From positions 2,046,001 through 2,110,000 of the forward strand of contig CM059558.1 of assembly GCA_030386875.1 (NCBI GenBank): DNA of 64,000 nt, written 5' to 3'. Below are positions 46,566 to 58,285 of this stretch, in pieces (positions within the stretch are counted from its first letter, which is position 1; every line of letters begins with the position of its first letter). Both the position numbers and the translations under genes were made by a program. This DNA is from Morinoia aosen (lineage: Eukaryota; Arthropoda; Malacostraca; Amphipoda; Talitridae). The notes under the pieces are model-generated. The model had not been told where the DNA came from. It worked only from the letters and a program-made list of their open reading frames with translations, and ran no database searches.

Positions 46566-47525
46566 AAGCTAATATTAGTATCCTGTATGTGTCATTTTTT
46601 TGTACTTGCAGTCGTGTTCATTTCTGAATAAGTCATCTGCCTAATATTGTTAACTTGACCTTGTCATGGTGGAAGATATCTTGAAAATTACAGCATAATT
46701 AGGATGAATTCAACATGCAGATGATCGTTTGAAGGTCTGGACTCTTTACATGTGAACTGAATACATCCTTTACATTTATTTTAGCTCCTACCTTCTGAGC
46801 TTTTCTCCGGATAGCACACAGCAAAGACGAAGACCACGACCCATTTGTTCTTCTGTATTTGAATCATAGATGCCAAGGCTTGAGTGGCACCTTTGGTCTC
46901 ATTTACTGCTCCCGTCTTCAAGGCTTTGTGATGTTTATGCCTTTCATTACAACCCCACTATAATGGAAAACTGCCAAAATCATTCTGCCGCTATAGTGAG
47001 ACTATAATTTGGGCTATAAAGAAGCCTTTATTCGAAGAATTTAAAACATTTCGTCTTATCTAAAAATTTAAAACATTAGGAATTATCTTAGAATTTAAAA
47101 CATAAGGAATTATCTCAGAAGTTACACCATTTCCAAATATTTACAAAATATTTAAGTATTTATAATTTTTTAAACATTAGCAAAATATTCTACAGAAGTG
47201 TATTATGGGCGTATCTGAGCCGGAGTCTTCAATACCTACCACATGGAACCAATTTCAACCGGTGAGGTATGAACGTCAAAGAAACAAATCAGTCTTGATA
47301 TTATGCCTTTCTTAAATATTATTCCTGTCCCTACTTTACAAATGAAACTGCAACACAGGAACGCTTTTTATGATTTGCAGCTTATTATAGCCCTATCTTA
47401 CTCGGGAAGTGTGACACGGAAGGTATTTTGTTTATGAACGCATTACAATATGCTTGCTCTCGGTACTAAATTTTTAAACAGTTGAAAACGAACGTTCTAC
47501 ATGAGCCATTTGATCAGGAGCCAAG
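46566..47525. other. No gene seen
   Basis: AT-rich sequence with no convincing frame or RNA gene. Confidence 0.45.
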
Positions 47526-47831
47526 CTAAATCTCTTCGATCTTGAAAATTGTTTCAATAAGGAATTCTTTCTCCGTAGATTCATTTAATGCGTCTTCTTC
47601 TAAGTTTTCATCTTCATATTTCACTTCGTAATTGGCCTCTGATTCCTTTTGAGAATCCGGCGGTGATTCATCTTGTTCCGATGATTCATCATTTTCTCCA
47701 TGTTTCGTGTCGTTTGCAAATCCTTTGGTGCGCGTTATCAGCGTTGTCTGCGCAAAAATGGTCATAAATTTAAAGATTCGCGAACATGATGCTTCAATTA
47801 CATTTGTCTTCTGTATTCGAAGTCCGTTCAT
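47526..47831 (-). CDS. Small acidic protein, copy A, unrecognised
   Basis: 101 codons from an ATG at 47829-47831. The N-terminal 45 residues are mixed; the rest is Glu/Asp/Ser-rich (E-S-S-E-Q-D-E-S-P-P-D-S-Q-K-E-S-E-A-N). No signal peptide or domain is recognised. The acidic part is related to 56258-56746, and the N-terminal part plus upstream DNA to 57355-57810. In copy B those two parts lie about 590 bp apart, but here they are joined directly. That could mean an intron in B absent from A, or an insertion in B. Whether it is expressed is unknown. Confidence 0.35.
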   Translation of the reverse strand: MNGLRIQKTNVIEASCSRIFKFMTIFAQTTLITRTKGFANDTKHGENDESSEQDESPPDSQKESEANYEVKYEDENLEEDALNESTEKEFLIETIFKIEEI

Positions 47832-48117
47832 TTCACTCTATGTTTATAAATAAAGGTTTCTCATGATTTGAAGTGTACGTACATTTTATTGAGTTACCTT
47901 GTATGTATACGAACCCACAATGACTAGATATCAATGATAGTATTAGATAATAGGTATAGATACTGACACAACTGAACTGACACAAAAATTAAAGGTAAAA
48001 ATTATAATAAAAATGAAATCAACAATGGTCGAATATCTTATTAAGAGAAAAATTAGAAAGGGCAAATGTTGAGGCAGCAAATGAAAGGTTAGTAGCTAAG
48101 ACTACTGACGATGTTAG
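47700..48117. repeat. Duplicated segment, copy A (partner 57355-57810)
   Basis: About 80-85% alike over some 420 bp ('gcgcgttatcag', 'ccttgtatgtatacgaaccc', 'gttgaggcagcaaatga', 'actactgacgatgttag'). The rightmost 80 bp reads as an open, coiled-coil-like stretch on the plus strand (L-L-R-E-K-L-E-R-A-N-V-E-A-A-N-E-R) in both copies and is followed by AG-GT(T/G)AGT, a splice-donor-like site. So it may be an exon of a plus-strand gene rather than the 5' flank of the minus-strand frame. Confidence 0.75.
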
Positions 48118-48684
48118 CCGAGCGACAGCAAAATGAAAGATTGCAAATAGGTCTCTGAAAAGTGGATACAACGAATTCAGCACATGTGAGTCGGATTTAT
48201 TTATTATTTTTTTGCCTCAAATACTTTTCGATCAACAGAAAGAATAATCTTAAAAGAAAGAAGAAGCCATTGCTTCAACACTTTACTTTGGACAATGGGA
48301 ACAGATTAGAAGAACTCACCTTAGAGCTTAACGAAAATCACGTCTGGCGGGTAATGACAAAACAGGAAATGGAATTAGTTTATTGTCTTGCATCGTAAAT
48401 TTTGATGCAGCAATTGATGGAAAACCATTACTAAAGATGAATAAACATTGAAAATTTCGACCATTTGAATAAATAATAAAGTCGATGAAACGGAAGGACT
48501 GTCGACCCGTAGAGAGTGAGGGGGACAGCGTCGCGTCACCTTCCGTCTACCCGCCAAGGACTCGTTCAATGAGAAGCAAGTAACCATCTGTTGAACACGA
48601 AACCGTACTCGTTAACTACTAACTTACGAAGAATGTTGCGATCAGACAGAAGGTTAGGAGATGCCTATCTTTAACCTATTTAGA

Positions 48685-48911
48685 ACGAACTATCAATTAT
48701 CAATTACTATCAATTATCAATTACTATCAATATCAATTACTATCAATTATCAATAACTATCAATTATCAATTACTATCAATCATCAATTACTATCAATTA
48801 TCAATTACTATCAATTATCAATTACTATCAATTATCAATTACTATCAATTATCAATTACTATTAATTATCAATTACTATCAATTATCAATTACTATCCAT
48901 TATCAATTACT
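48685..48911. repeat. 17-bp minisatellite, about 13 units
   Basis: Period 'actatcaattatcaatt' with few variants. It is unrelated in sequence to the 17-bp array at 2.6-3.3 kb. Confidence 0.95.
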
Positions 48912-49221
48912 TAAGCTGGGTTTGTCCAAGCTTCTCATCTTTATTTTTCTGCAGGCTGTGCAGCTAACCCCATGTCTCTGAAAAACCTCGTCACTGACAT
49001 TCACACGACGACATAAATGTGTGACTTACGGCGTTAGTATCGGAGAAGGGCCTTCGTCTTGGGTCCAATGAAACTCCCAGGGTGAGGCGTCTGCTGTTAT
49101 CCATGATGTCCCAGTCTCACGGGCGTCGGCCGCCGTAGTCTACTCGGTTTTTGCAGTCATAATTAATGAATCTTTGACTTGCATCAATCAAATTTCATGA
49201 AGAATAAAGTAAAAAATTACG

Positions 49222-49500
49222 ATGATCGCCACGGGGAAACCACTGATCAGCTACGATGAAGAGCACCACGATGCAATTACTGATGAACGATTGCCGATCC
49301 CCTGGCAAAGAATTGCTTCGAACCTACAGCAGTGTAGGGACTTCATCACAGTCTTAGTGAAGCACGAGCATGATCAGCACCACTTTCCTCGGGAACCAGA
49401 AAATAATAATAATGCTGCCTCCTTCTTCTTCCATCGCCGCCGTTCACAGCTTGCGTTCCATTCTGTAGCTCAAGAATTTGTAATGAATGGAACGCAATAA
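49222..49500 (+). CDS. Possible small gene or last exon, 92 codons, unrecognised
   Basis: An ATG-led frame (M-I-A-T-G-K-P-L-I-S-Y-D-E-E-H-H) with ordinary, non-repetitive composition, His-rich in the middle. It is followed within 10 bp of the stop by 'aataaa' (49510). About 65 bp upstream is 'cggtttttgcag', an acceptor-like site. These signs would fit a terminal exon, but no upstream exon is recognised and I know no matching family. Confidence 0.3.
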   Translation: MIATGKPLISYDEEHHDAITDERLPIPWQRIASNLQQCRDFITVLVKHEHDQHHFPREPENNNNAASFFFHRRRSQLAFHSVAQEFVMNGTQ

Positions 49501-51600
49501 TTAAGCGCAATAAACATCACAATTTATGGAATCGATAGAATGCAGTGACGTAATAAATAAAATTTAATTTCCCTATGATTTTCATTACCAAGATTTATTA
49601 AACAAATAATGAATTTTCTACAGAGCACTTCCCCGCAGATGCTGAGGCGTTTTCTTCGTGGAAATATTCATTGAGACGAACTCCTCCGGTGGGAGGTACT
49701 CGGGATTTTGCACATTTCATCTGTGAAGCGAAAAACGTGAATTTAAGCAGTGGCGGGCATTGATCTTCAAATATTAGTCCGATTGTGAACTTCTGATCCT
49801 GGTCAATGAATAATTCCGAATACGATTATCCGATCCTAAAATTTTAACTGCGATCCCTAATCTGCAAAGCATTTGTTCTTTAAAGTTTTAAAGCCGAAAG
49901 TAAACAAAATAAAATTAAAATGCTTCACCCAAAAGCTAAGAAATGCGCAATGTTATTTATTGGTCATTTGTTTTGAGGTTCGAAATAGCGTAGTTCTACC
50001 TAATACTATGTAAATACTCTCATTATTGTGGGTTCGCACACGTATATATGTGATACCTACGAGTGCGAAATATAATTTTCGTACTACAGCAACAATGCAT
50101 ACTTCAATGTTAAAAAGCCGGAATTAGTTGTCGAAAGCATCTTATATTCATTCTATTTATTTTTGTTTCTCTGATTTCCCCTTCAATTAATACATGGGAT
50201 GTAGAAACTTTTTTTAAATGGATTTCCAGTTACTTGCAGAACTCCTGAGCTGATGTAATACATTGTACTCATAAAAAGAGTGGTCACTCTGTGCGCTCTT
50301 AATGTGTCTATATTCTATACGAGGGATTCCTGAAAACGATCTTTTCTAGTCTTTCCTTTAGTTATGTTTTGGTGTATTGATTGATAATGACTAGTCTTTG
50401 CAGAAGCCTAGAGTTATGTTGTGATTATAAATATTTCTAGTCTTCACGTTATTATACATTGACAATGGCTATTCTTTGGCAAAATCTGAAGCTACGGCCT
50501 GATACATTAAAACTTCTGGTTTTCAGGTTATGTAATCACTATTCATTATGAAAATTCAATTAGCTTGTTTAAATGTTAAAACTGGAATATTAGTTGATTT
50601 TTTCCTGCAATAAATAGTCCATACGTACTTAAAATCGATTTCTTTGTTTCGTTTACCTCCTTGTTTTTAGGTCACGTTGAAATTTATTGATAGGGATAAT
50701 TTTTCCTCGTTTCTAAAGTGATTCCTTGAAGTTTGTTTGGTTCTTTAAGAGTTATTTTTTATTACACTATTTCATTCCCATATTTACTTTTGATCTCCTG
50801 ACCACTCCCCAGTTTCTAAGTCAGCATACGCTGAAATGGAAATTTTCATAATTATGTTCTTAAAATTTTTAGAAGTGAAATAGTATCTGTTTCTCGGCAT
50901 TATATAATTGATAATTTCTTTATAAGAAAGTTTTCGATAAATTGTAAGTCAATAAATATCGGTCTTGGGGTACATGAAAAAATAAAATACGACGTAATCG
51001 AGTTACAGTGAAGACAATAACTCAACACCAGCAAAAACTTCACTCAGTCACACAAATGCTGTAGCTGAAAGCTATGCACTATCTCAGCTGCAATGATTGT
51101 TACATTTATGCCATAGTACAAGTTTTCTTGCTGAAAACGTTCCAAATTGCGCAAAAAATAAAAAAAGGAAAGAATATTGGATTCTATTAAAAATAAGAAA
51201 CTGGAAATGCTTAGTAAAATTCAGACGAGAATGAAAGACAGTATATGTATTTGAGTACAGAACATAGCCACCTATTTGCCACAATTTCGGGGAAGGCGGA
51301 AAAAAACCGTCGAGTGTATGGCGACAGTAGGCGGCTGCATTGCTGCCATCGGCGTGTTAAATGAATCGCTCGTTAATTTTTCCGCTCAATGTGTCCGAAA
51401 CAGTTTAATCCTACTTCTGGTATGGCCGCAACGGTAAAAAATCCAATCGAAAACAAAACGCCAACTGTGTCACCGGCGTAACAGAGCTGATTCATGTCAC
51501 TCACATAATCAAAATAGTAAGATCGCACAACACCTCTACTCCTAACGTGATGGCCTGCAGTTCGAGAGAAGGAATCGTTTTGTTCTGCAGTTGAGTATTC
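49501..51600. other. No gene seen over 2.1 kb
   Basis: AT-rich DNA with no recognisable coding, RNA or repeat feature. Confidence 0.5.
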
Positions 51601-54600
51601 GCTAATCTATTTTTTCAGCAAGGAAATGAACCTTCTTAGTCACGGAATTTTTGAGGTACACAACAGACGCATAAATAGTTTTGCTCGCCTATGTAAAAGC
51701 AATCAATTCGTATGGCTCGTCCCGATCTCCTACGAATCTACTTACCGAAATCCGCGGAGTTTTGTTTGCTTGCCGTACGATGTTCTTCCACTGCCTCATC
51801 GCCTGGGGGTTCAACACTTCATCCCACGTCGTCTTTTTGTAGCTCTGCAACGAATGTAGGAACAACCTGGCTCTGTTAAGACAAGGCCCAGAAAAATTGA
51901 AGGGGTCGAACTGACTGGCTATGGTTTTAAGAATTCGTCGCTTCGTGTTTGCGGATCCGTCTAGCGAAATTTTCCTCGCCGCAATCCCGTCGTCGAGACG
52001 GTCCCACTCCATTCCCATCAGCTTTACAGTTCTCGTCGTATGCGAAGAGGTTGCTTCGTCTATCGCTGTCTGTAGAGGTTCATCGTTTGTCGCCATCTTT
52101 TGTACCTCAAAACGGTAGGGAGAGAAGATGCTCTCAAGTAGATTGTATGCTCGTGACACTTCTTCACAGGTTCTCAAAAAGGCCCCATTGTCCATGTAAA
52201 TAAGTGCATACAGCTGACGTTTTATTTGCACCAGCTCCTCTGAATCTCACTGCACGTCTTGACAAAAGATCTTATACATAGCAAGCATTAGGATAGAAAG
52301 GCTGCACCTGATTCCAAAGCCGAGGCGAAGATTGCGATAAGCCACAAGGGAGTAATTCCCTTTTTTCACACCCTGAACCAGAGAAACAGTAGCCTGTTAG
52401 CGCCTTCTTCATTTAGCGCAATTTGAAGGAAAGCTTTTCTCAGGTCGAAAATTAACAATTTTTCTCCAAACCTCAAGTGAGTCAAGGCGCTGGTAATTTT
52501 TTGATTAAGGTTCGGGCCTGGATGGACAACTTGATTGTGACTCAGGCTCGCTGCTCCGTTTTTTCTTTCACACAAGTTTGATAAAAACGCAACGCGGCAT
52601 TTTGTCGTCTCCTGCTCCTTACGGAAAACTGCCATGTGCGCCAGAAAGCTGTGTGAGGGATGTTCTTCGAGAAAAGACGGAAGATCTTCTATTTTCTCTA
52701 TGATGCTTTCCTCCTCCCACTCTCTTATGCTGTCGTCAATCATATGCAGCTTCTCGGGAGATTTCTGTTGCAGGCTAGTCAGGATCCTCTTCGCTAGGTG
52801 GAAGTTCTTGCCCAAAAAATGTGCAACATCTCCCTTCCAGGTGAGGGGCATGATTAGTCTACCGTCATCCTGACGGCGCGTGTTGTTTAACACGAATTTT
52901 ACAATTTTGTCGTTAATTTCCACGGTGTTTTCTTCATATGGCTCCGTGTCATAGCCCAACGTAAGCTGACATTGGGTATCTAGCATTTCTTCGGTAGCAC
53001 GCCGCAGGGTATCGTCCACATCGTCGTCATCGTCCAGCACAACTGTGCGCGACTCCACCACTTCGCGGTCTGCACTTTTAATATCCGGATGACATTCGTC
53101 CCCTACTTCATTTTTTAGCTTTTGGAGCGAAGCCATACCTGCACATTCGTCGTGACCTGTAACCTGTAAATTTTCGTGAGGCAATTCAGGGATATTGGTA
53201 ACAAGTCTCGTCAGGCTGCCGCACAAAAGAATTCCTGCATGCGTTCTCGACATTACAGATGGTATACGAGACTCGAACTGAACCTGATTCTCCAGCAGTA
53301 TGTCCGGATCATTCATGCCAAGGATCAGTTCAATCTGAGAAATTTCATCAGTGATTAGAAGATTAGGATCAGCAAGTTTGTAACCTTTCCGTGATATTTC
53401 CGCAGCGGCCTTCGTTAACCCAGGGAGCTTGATCAAAGTTTTAATGTTAGGCACACAAATTCCTTTTATTTCGTGGAGGCAACCTCCAACTTCAAGTGGT
53501 ACTTTTACCACTTTGGTCGAGTAATTTTTTTATTCGTTAAAGCCGTTGACAGTCAACAAGTAATCATCACACACCACCGGTAATGTCAATTTCTGTGCCA
53601 AACTCTTTACGATGAAATGAGGCTGGCATCCCGAATCTTTCATGGCGCGCAAAGTGCAGTTACCGATTTTACAAGCAAAAGTAGGCAAAATGGCTTTTCC
53701 CCCCACCTTAACCTGCAGTGCGGCTCTCATCCAAACTACACCCGAATTTACTTTGGCATCATTCTTTGGTTTTATTTTTTCCTTCCTCCTCTGAGCGGCA
53801 CCCCGTTCCTCACCCTTACTGGGACAAAGGAAGCTCATGTGATCTTTGTGACAATAGAAGCAGTTACGACCAAATTTGAAAGAACATGCCGAGGTGACGT
53901 TGTTAGCATAACCACAGCGAGTACACGCTCCTAGAGTCTTTAATCGATCTATTTTAAATCTGGCGTTTTTGAAAACCTCGCAATCTTTGGTGACATGGGA
54001 CGAGTCCCGCGCGCCATCTCTGTCCGTACAGAGGCTACAGTATCAATATTTGAAGTTAGGACCAATGCTCTCTGATCCAGGGTTAACGTTAACGGCAAAA
54101 TTCTGCATTGAAAAATGAGCGGAAGATTTCTTACCGTGCAATTTGTCCGACTGGCGTTTGGTACGAATTTCTTTGCAACGATATAGGGCTTTAAATATAT
54201 TATCATTCATCTCTTTCAAGCTCGGCTTGTTAGAGTTACAGATATTAACCATCTGATTTTGCAAGTCAGATGTCATTCCGTTCCTAATAAAATATTGGAG
54301 GACAGTATCTGTGTCTATGCCTTGTGAGCTGAAGAGTTCCTGAACAAGCCTCATTTCACTTATAAATTCATTCGCGTCGCCACCTGGAAAGAGATTTAGC
54401 TGAGAAAAACGCTTTGTGGCACTGAATTTTTCAGCAATAATGTCCGCAAACGCCTCTCTCAGCAGAGACTTAGCACCATCGTAAGATTGCTTAGCACCTG
54501 CGAGAGAATTGATTAGTGTTAGGGGTTCTCCGGTCAATTGCCGTTTCAGGTACACAAACTTCTCATAGTCAGATAGGTCATACTTGGTTACTATGTTCTC

Positions 54601-55000
54601 AAAGTTTTTAAAAAATTGATCAAAGTTTCACCTTTCTCATTCCCAAAAGTTGGCAGGGGAATTTCTGGCAATATCAGCTTGTTAAGAAGTGAAGTGGGTA
54701 CAGCATCCGCGCTACCCTCTGTAGAAACGGTCTCCACGGGAGAATTACTTTTCAGAAGAGTAATACTGTCAATGATTTTTTGCTGAGACACATCCGCGGC
54801 ATCCCACTCTGCATTCAGTGCATATTCATCAGAGGTTTTTGCCCACAGGGCCGCACTAATTGAAGAGTCAAGAGTTTTTAGCTCAAGGCGCAAAGAATAC
54901 AAGAAAGAGCCCCCACCCGGGGCACCAACCTACTCCAACAGCACCGAACCACACCGTCAGCCAGCCAGCAACACAGGTCCTGTCATGGTCGCCATAACGA
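51600..55000 (-). mobile_element. BEL/Pao-type LTR retrotransposon remnant, truncated
   Basis: A minus-strand fossil with, in order, a gag-like region (about 54900-54040; L-P-E-I-P-L-P-T-F, Y-E-K-F-V-Y-L-K-R-Q-L-T-G), a cysteine-rich knuckle (about 53950-53830; C-F-Y-C-H-K-D-H), a protease-like region (about 53760-53560), and a BEL-type RT (about 52800-51700; T-K-C-R-V-A-F-L-S-N-L, G-P-N-L-N, Y-M-D-N-G, F-D-P-F-N-F-S-G-P-x-L-N-R-A-R-L-F-L-H). Integrase and both LTRs are not seen. It is broken in several places and looks older than GyA and GyB, though without LTRs no age can be read. Confidence 0.8.
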
Positions 55001-55384
55001 AAAATCTTTCCAGGAAAGGCCTAGAAATAAACGGGCTCGGAATGAAGCAAAGTAATGTTGGTTGCATTTGCACCAAGTTAAATCTTAATAACCATGAACA
55101 CAAACAAAAGTTATTCAAGGACAAAAGGTCCGTGCTGGTGGTAGCGGGACAGATGACAAAGCCGTCTGTCCGCGCTCGAAAGACGGACTGCGGATCCACT
55201 GGGGTCCGAGAGTCGTTCCGTCCTCGAGCTGCCCGTCTTTTTCGTTAAGGCAAAACAGCTGTGAAAGAATAGTTAATTATTAATAAGAGGCCAAAATTGA
55301 GTAATGCGAATGTAGGTCTCAATGAAGTATAGCACTTCCGTGGCAAGTAGAGAATAGCTAAGCAACTGAAAATTTGATCAATTG

Positions 55385-55490
55385 GAAGAAATTAAATGGT
55401 CTATCAATTACGGAGAAATTGTCTATCAATTACGAAGAAATTGTACATCAATTACGAAGAAATTGTCTATCAATTGGAAGAGATTAAGTT
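55385..55490. repeat. 22-bp tandem repeat, about 5 units
   Basis: The unit is 'tatcaattacgaagaaattgt' plus one base, with end units altered. Spurious open frames follow from it. Confidence 0.9.
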
Positions 55491-55639
55491 AAATATCAAT
55501 TACGAAAAAATAGTAGAGATTCAAAAAGTTATCATAAGCTGCCGTTTTCCCTTTTTGATTACTGGCCGTGTTGCAATGACCTCAGGCTACATTTTAAGCA
55601 ATCACTGGCATTCAACACGAACTCATTCCAAACACCTCT

Positions 55640-55915
55640 AACTTACTGCTTCAGTGGTGGAGCCGGTCCTGGCTGCCGACGGTGGCCGTCGTAGTGCTGC
55701 AGACCGGTGGGCCCCCGGGGGAGAGCTCGGGAGGAATTAGTCACTCATTACTAGGCGCGGGTGTCTCGGAGAAGTCTGTTATAAGCAGCCAGCTTACGTA
55801 GTTGCGTCGAAGCGGAGATGAATAGGGCCAGTAACGAGGCCCGTCCCACCGCGCAGCAGTCTGCAGAGCGACATCGTCCGAGTTCGCAGCGTTCCCCATT
55901 CTAGCTTCTTATTTG
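55640..55915. other. GC-rich stretch, no gene recognised
   Basis: Markedly GC- and CpG-richer than its surroundings ('ggtgggcccccgggggagag'). It could be part of a promoter or the edge of an unrecognised element; no coding frame is convincing. Confidence 0.35.
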
Positions 55916-56257
55916 TGGTCTGATGTGAAGAAGGCTGGAAGATGCTTCATAAACTTTTAATGCAAGTCAGGGCAATGAAATGAAGGTGAAGCCAAATGCC
56001 AGTGACTGTTCCTATTGAATTTATATGACATTAGCTTCTTAATTAACCTACGGTTGGGGATTTTCCTAACAAACCGGCCCTCAATAAAACTGACAGTTCA
56101 CACCTATTGCAAATTGTAACTAGATAACAATCTTGTCGATCTTATATTTTCTGAACCATGTTTTAAGTTTTTATTTTTTTCGTGATTTCCTGTAATGCCT
56201 TGAACCAACATTTTGTTTTCTTGTATTGCAGACATAATGATTTGTACTTTAACGAAC

Positions 56258-56760
56258 TCATGATGGAGCTGGACTCCGAAACATTTTCCTTGTAAATATG
56301 ATTAAGTTCCTTGGAATTCTCCTTGTTTTTAAATTCCTCATGAACACAAGCAACTGATACACTTCGTTACTTTTTCCATTAATATCTTCAGTGCTATATT
56401 CGACCTCGAAGCAGCCAGCTGGGGATTTGTTTTCGTCTTCATCTTCTAAGATGGCCTCTTCATAATCTTTGGAATTGGCCTCTGATTCCTCTTGAGAATC
56501 CGCCGATGATGTGTCTTCGGCTTGTGATAGTTGGTCTTCTTCTTCTAAGTTGGCCTCTTCATAATCTTCGGAATTGGCCTCTGATTCCTCTTGAGAATCC
56601 GCCGATGATGTGTCATCGGCTTGTGATATTTGGTCTTCTTCTTCTGAGCTGGCCTCTTCATAATCTTCGGAATTGGCCTCTGATTCCTCTTGAGAATCCA
56701 CCGATGATGTGTCTTCGGCTGTTGATATTTTCCCTTCGAGCTTCACCAGCGCACAAGTAA
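56258..56760 (-). CDS. Acidic-repeat protein part, copy B, with 3 x 33-residue repeats
   Basis: A frame of about 165 codons made largely of three 33-residue (99-bp) units of the form D-T-S-S-x-D-S-Q-E-E-S-E-A-N-S-E-D-Y-E-E-A, then a tail with E-V-E-Y-S-T-E-D-I-N-G and a basic C-terminus (R-R-I-P-R-N-L-I-I-F). It has no ATG at its upper end. A pyrimidine-rich 'ttcttttacttgtgcgctgg' tract followed by AG lies just upstream, so it may be a 3' exon. Related to the acidic half of 47526-47831. No domain recognised. Confidence 0.35.
56440..56730. repeat. 99-bp coding repeat, 3 units
   Basis: Three nearly identical 99-bp units in the plus-strand sense ('gaattggcctctgattcctc' + 'ttgagaatccgccgatgatg'). 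The length is a multiple of three and the frame stays open, with changes concentrated at a few sites. Confidence 0.9.
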
Positions 56761-57354
56761 AAGAATATTTTAATCACGGGTACCATTAGGCTAGATATAT
56801 GTGTTTGACATCCACATCTGGAGAATTTAGGTATGGAATGAATCGAATCCCGTCATTTTTGGCGGGCCGTGTACATACATTAGTAGATTGAGAGAGTTAC
56901 AAAGTTGCCACTTTGTTGTGAGTGAAATGTACTACATCAGCTGAGCTGCCTTCAGAACAACTTGCAACGTATTTATTTCTGGTTTCTTATTTCTTTATAT
57001 TTATTGACGGGGAAATAAACGAGACAAAAAACTGAATTTTCGAAGCATTCAATGACTAATTCCTGTTTTTTACTGTAAAATATGCCATAGCACTCAAGCA
57101 TGAAAATTATATTTCTTACTCATATGCATAATATAGATACAAGGTGTCCTAAATAAATGTATTCATAATATAACTGTCGTTACCATCATACTTTTCAAAT
57201 TACACATGTATTTCATACATCACAGCCTGGTCAAAAATTAATTTAGCTTGGAAAATAGACAGTTTGTCTTGAAATGATATTGGAACTTCTTTTTTTCATT
57301 GCATTGAAAAAGAAATTGTAAACAACTTCGCGATATTCATAAATACTAGTTTCG
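56761..57354. other. No gene; separates the two halves of the duplicated locus
   Basis: AT-rich. It lies between sequences that are contiguous in copy A at 47.5-48.1 kb, so it is either an intron of copy B or an insertion. Ends are not marked by an obvious target duplication. Confidence 0.4.
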
Positions 57355-57810
57355 TTTCGTTTCCAAATCCCTCTGTGCGCGTTATCAGTGTGGTCTGGGT
57401 AAAATCGGTCATCAATTTAAATATTTGCGAACATGATTCTTCTTACATTTTTCTTTTGTATTACAAGTTTTCATTTCAGTCTATGATAATAAATAATGTT
57501 TTATCTTGATTTGAAGTGTAAGTACATTTTATTAAGGCACCTTGTATGTATACGAACCCACACCGACTAGATGGTAGTATTAGGCAGTAATAACAATGGC
57601 AGTATTAGGTAATAGGTATAGATACTGACACATAACTGACTACTACTGACAAAACTGAACTGACACAGAAAGTAAAAATAAAAATGATAATCAAAGTAAC
57701 ATACCAATTCAATGGTTGAACATATTATTAAGAGAAAAAGTAGAAAGAACAAATGTTGAGGCAGCAAATGAGAGGTGAGTAGCTACAACTACTGACGATG
57801 TTAGTGCTCT
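57355..57810. repeat. Duplicated segment, copy B (partner 47700-48117)
   Basis: See the partner entry. Here the minus-strand N-terminal frame (ATG at about 57466) is disturbed by small indels and stops after about 20 codons. The plus-strand open stretch ends in 'aatgagag|gtgagt', a consensus splice donor. Confidence 0.75.
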
Positions 57811-57859
57811 GAAAAGTTATTTATAGTTAGCTGAGATGCAGTTTCAATCTTAGTTTAAG

Positions 57860-58285
57860 TACAGTTATTGTTATAGTAAGTTATAGTTTTTCAAGGCATA
57901 TTAAGAGATAGTTTTTTAAGTTATAGTAAGAGTTATTTTTTCAATTTATAGTAAGTTATAGTAAGTTATAGTTTTTTAGGTTCAAGTAAGTTATAGTTTT
58001 TAGGTTCTAGTAAGTTATAGTTTTTAAGTTATAGTAAGTTATAGCTTTTAGGTTCTAGTAAGTTATAGTTTTTCAAGTTATAGGAAGTTATAGTTTTTAA
58101 ATTCTAGTTAGGTATAATTTTTAAGTGAAAGTAAGTTATAGTTTTTAAGTTATTGTAAGATATGATTTTTAGGTTATAGTACGTTATTGTTTTTAGGTTA
58201 TTGTAAGTTATAGTTTTTAAGTTACAGTTAGTTATAGCTTTTAAGTTACTGAAGGTTATAGCTTTTAAGTTATAAGAATGCATGG
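57860..58285. repeat. AT-rich degenerate tandem repeat
   Basis: About 17 imperfect units of 22-27 bp around 'taagttatagtttttaggtt'. No coding sense. Confidence 0.9.

Noticed and set aside
48685-48911. CRISPR-like regular array
   Set aside because: Pure tandem repeat with no unique spacers, in a eukaryotic setting.
54957-55248. Opposed frames of 80-87 codons upstream of the BEL/Pao-type remnant
   Set aside because: No recognisable domain; probably leader or flanking sequence of the fossil.
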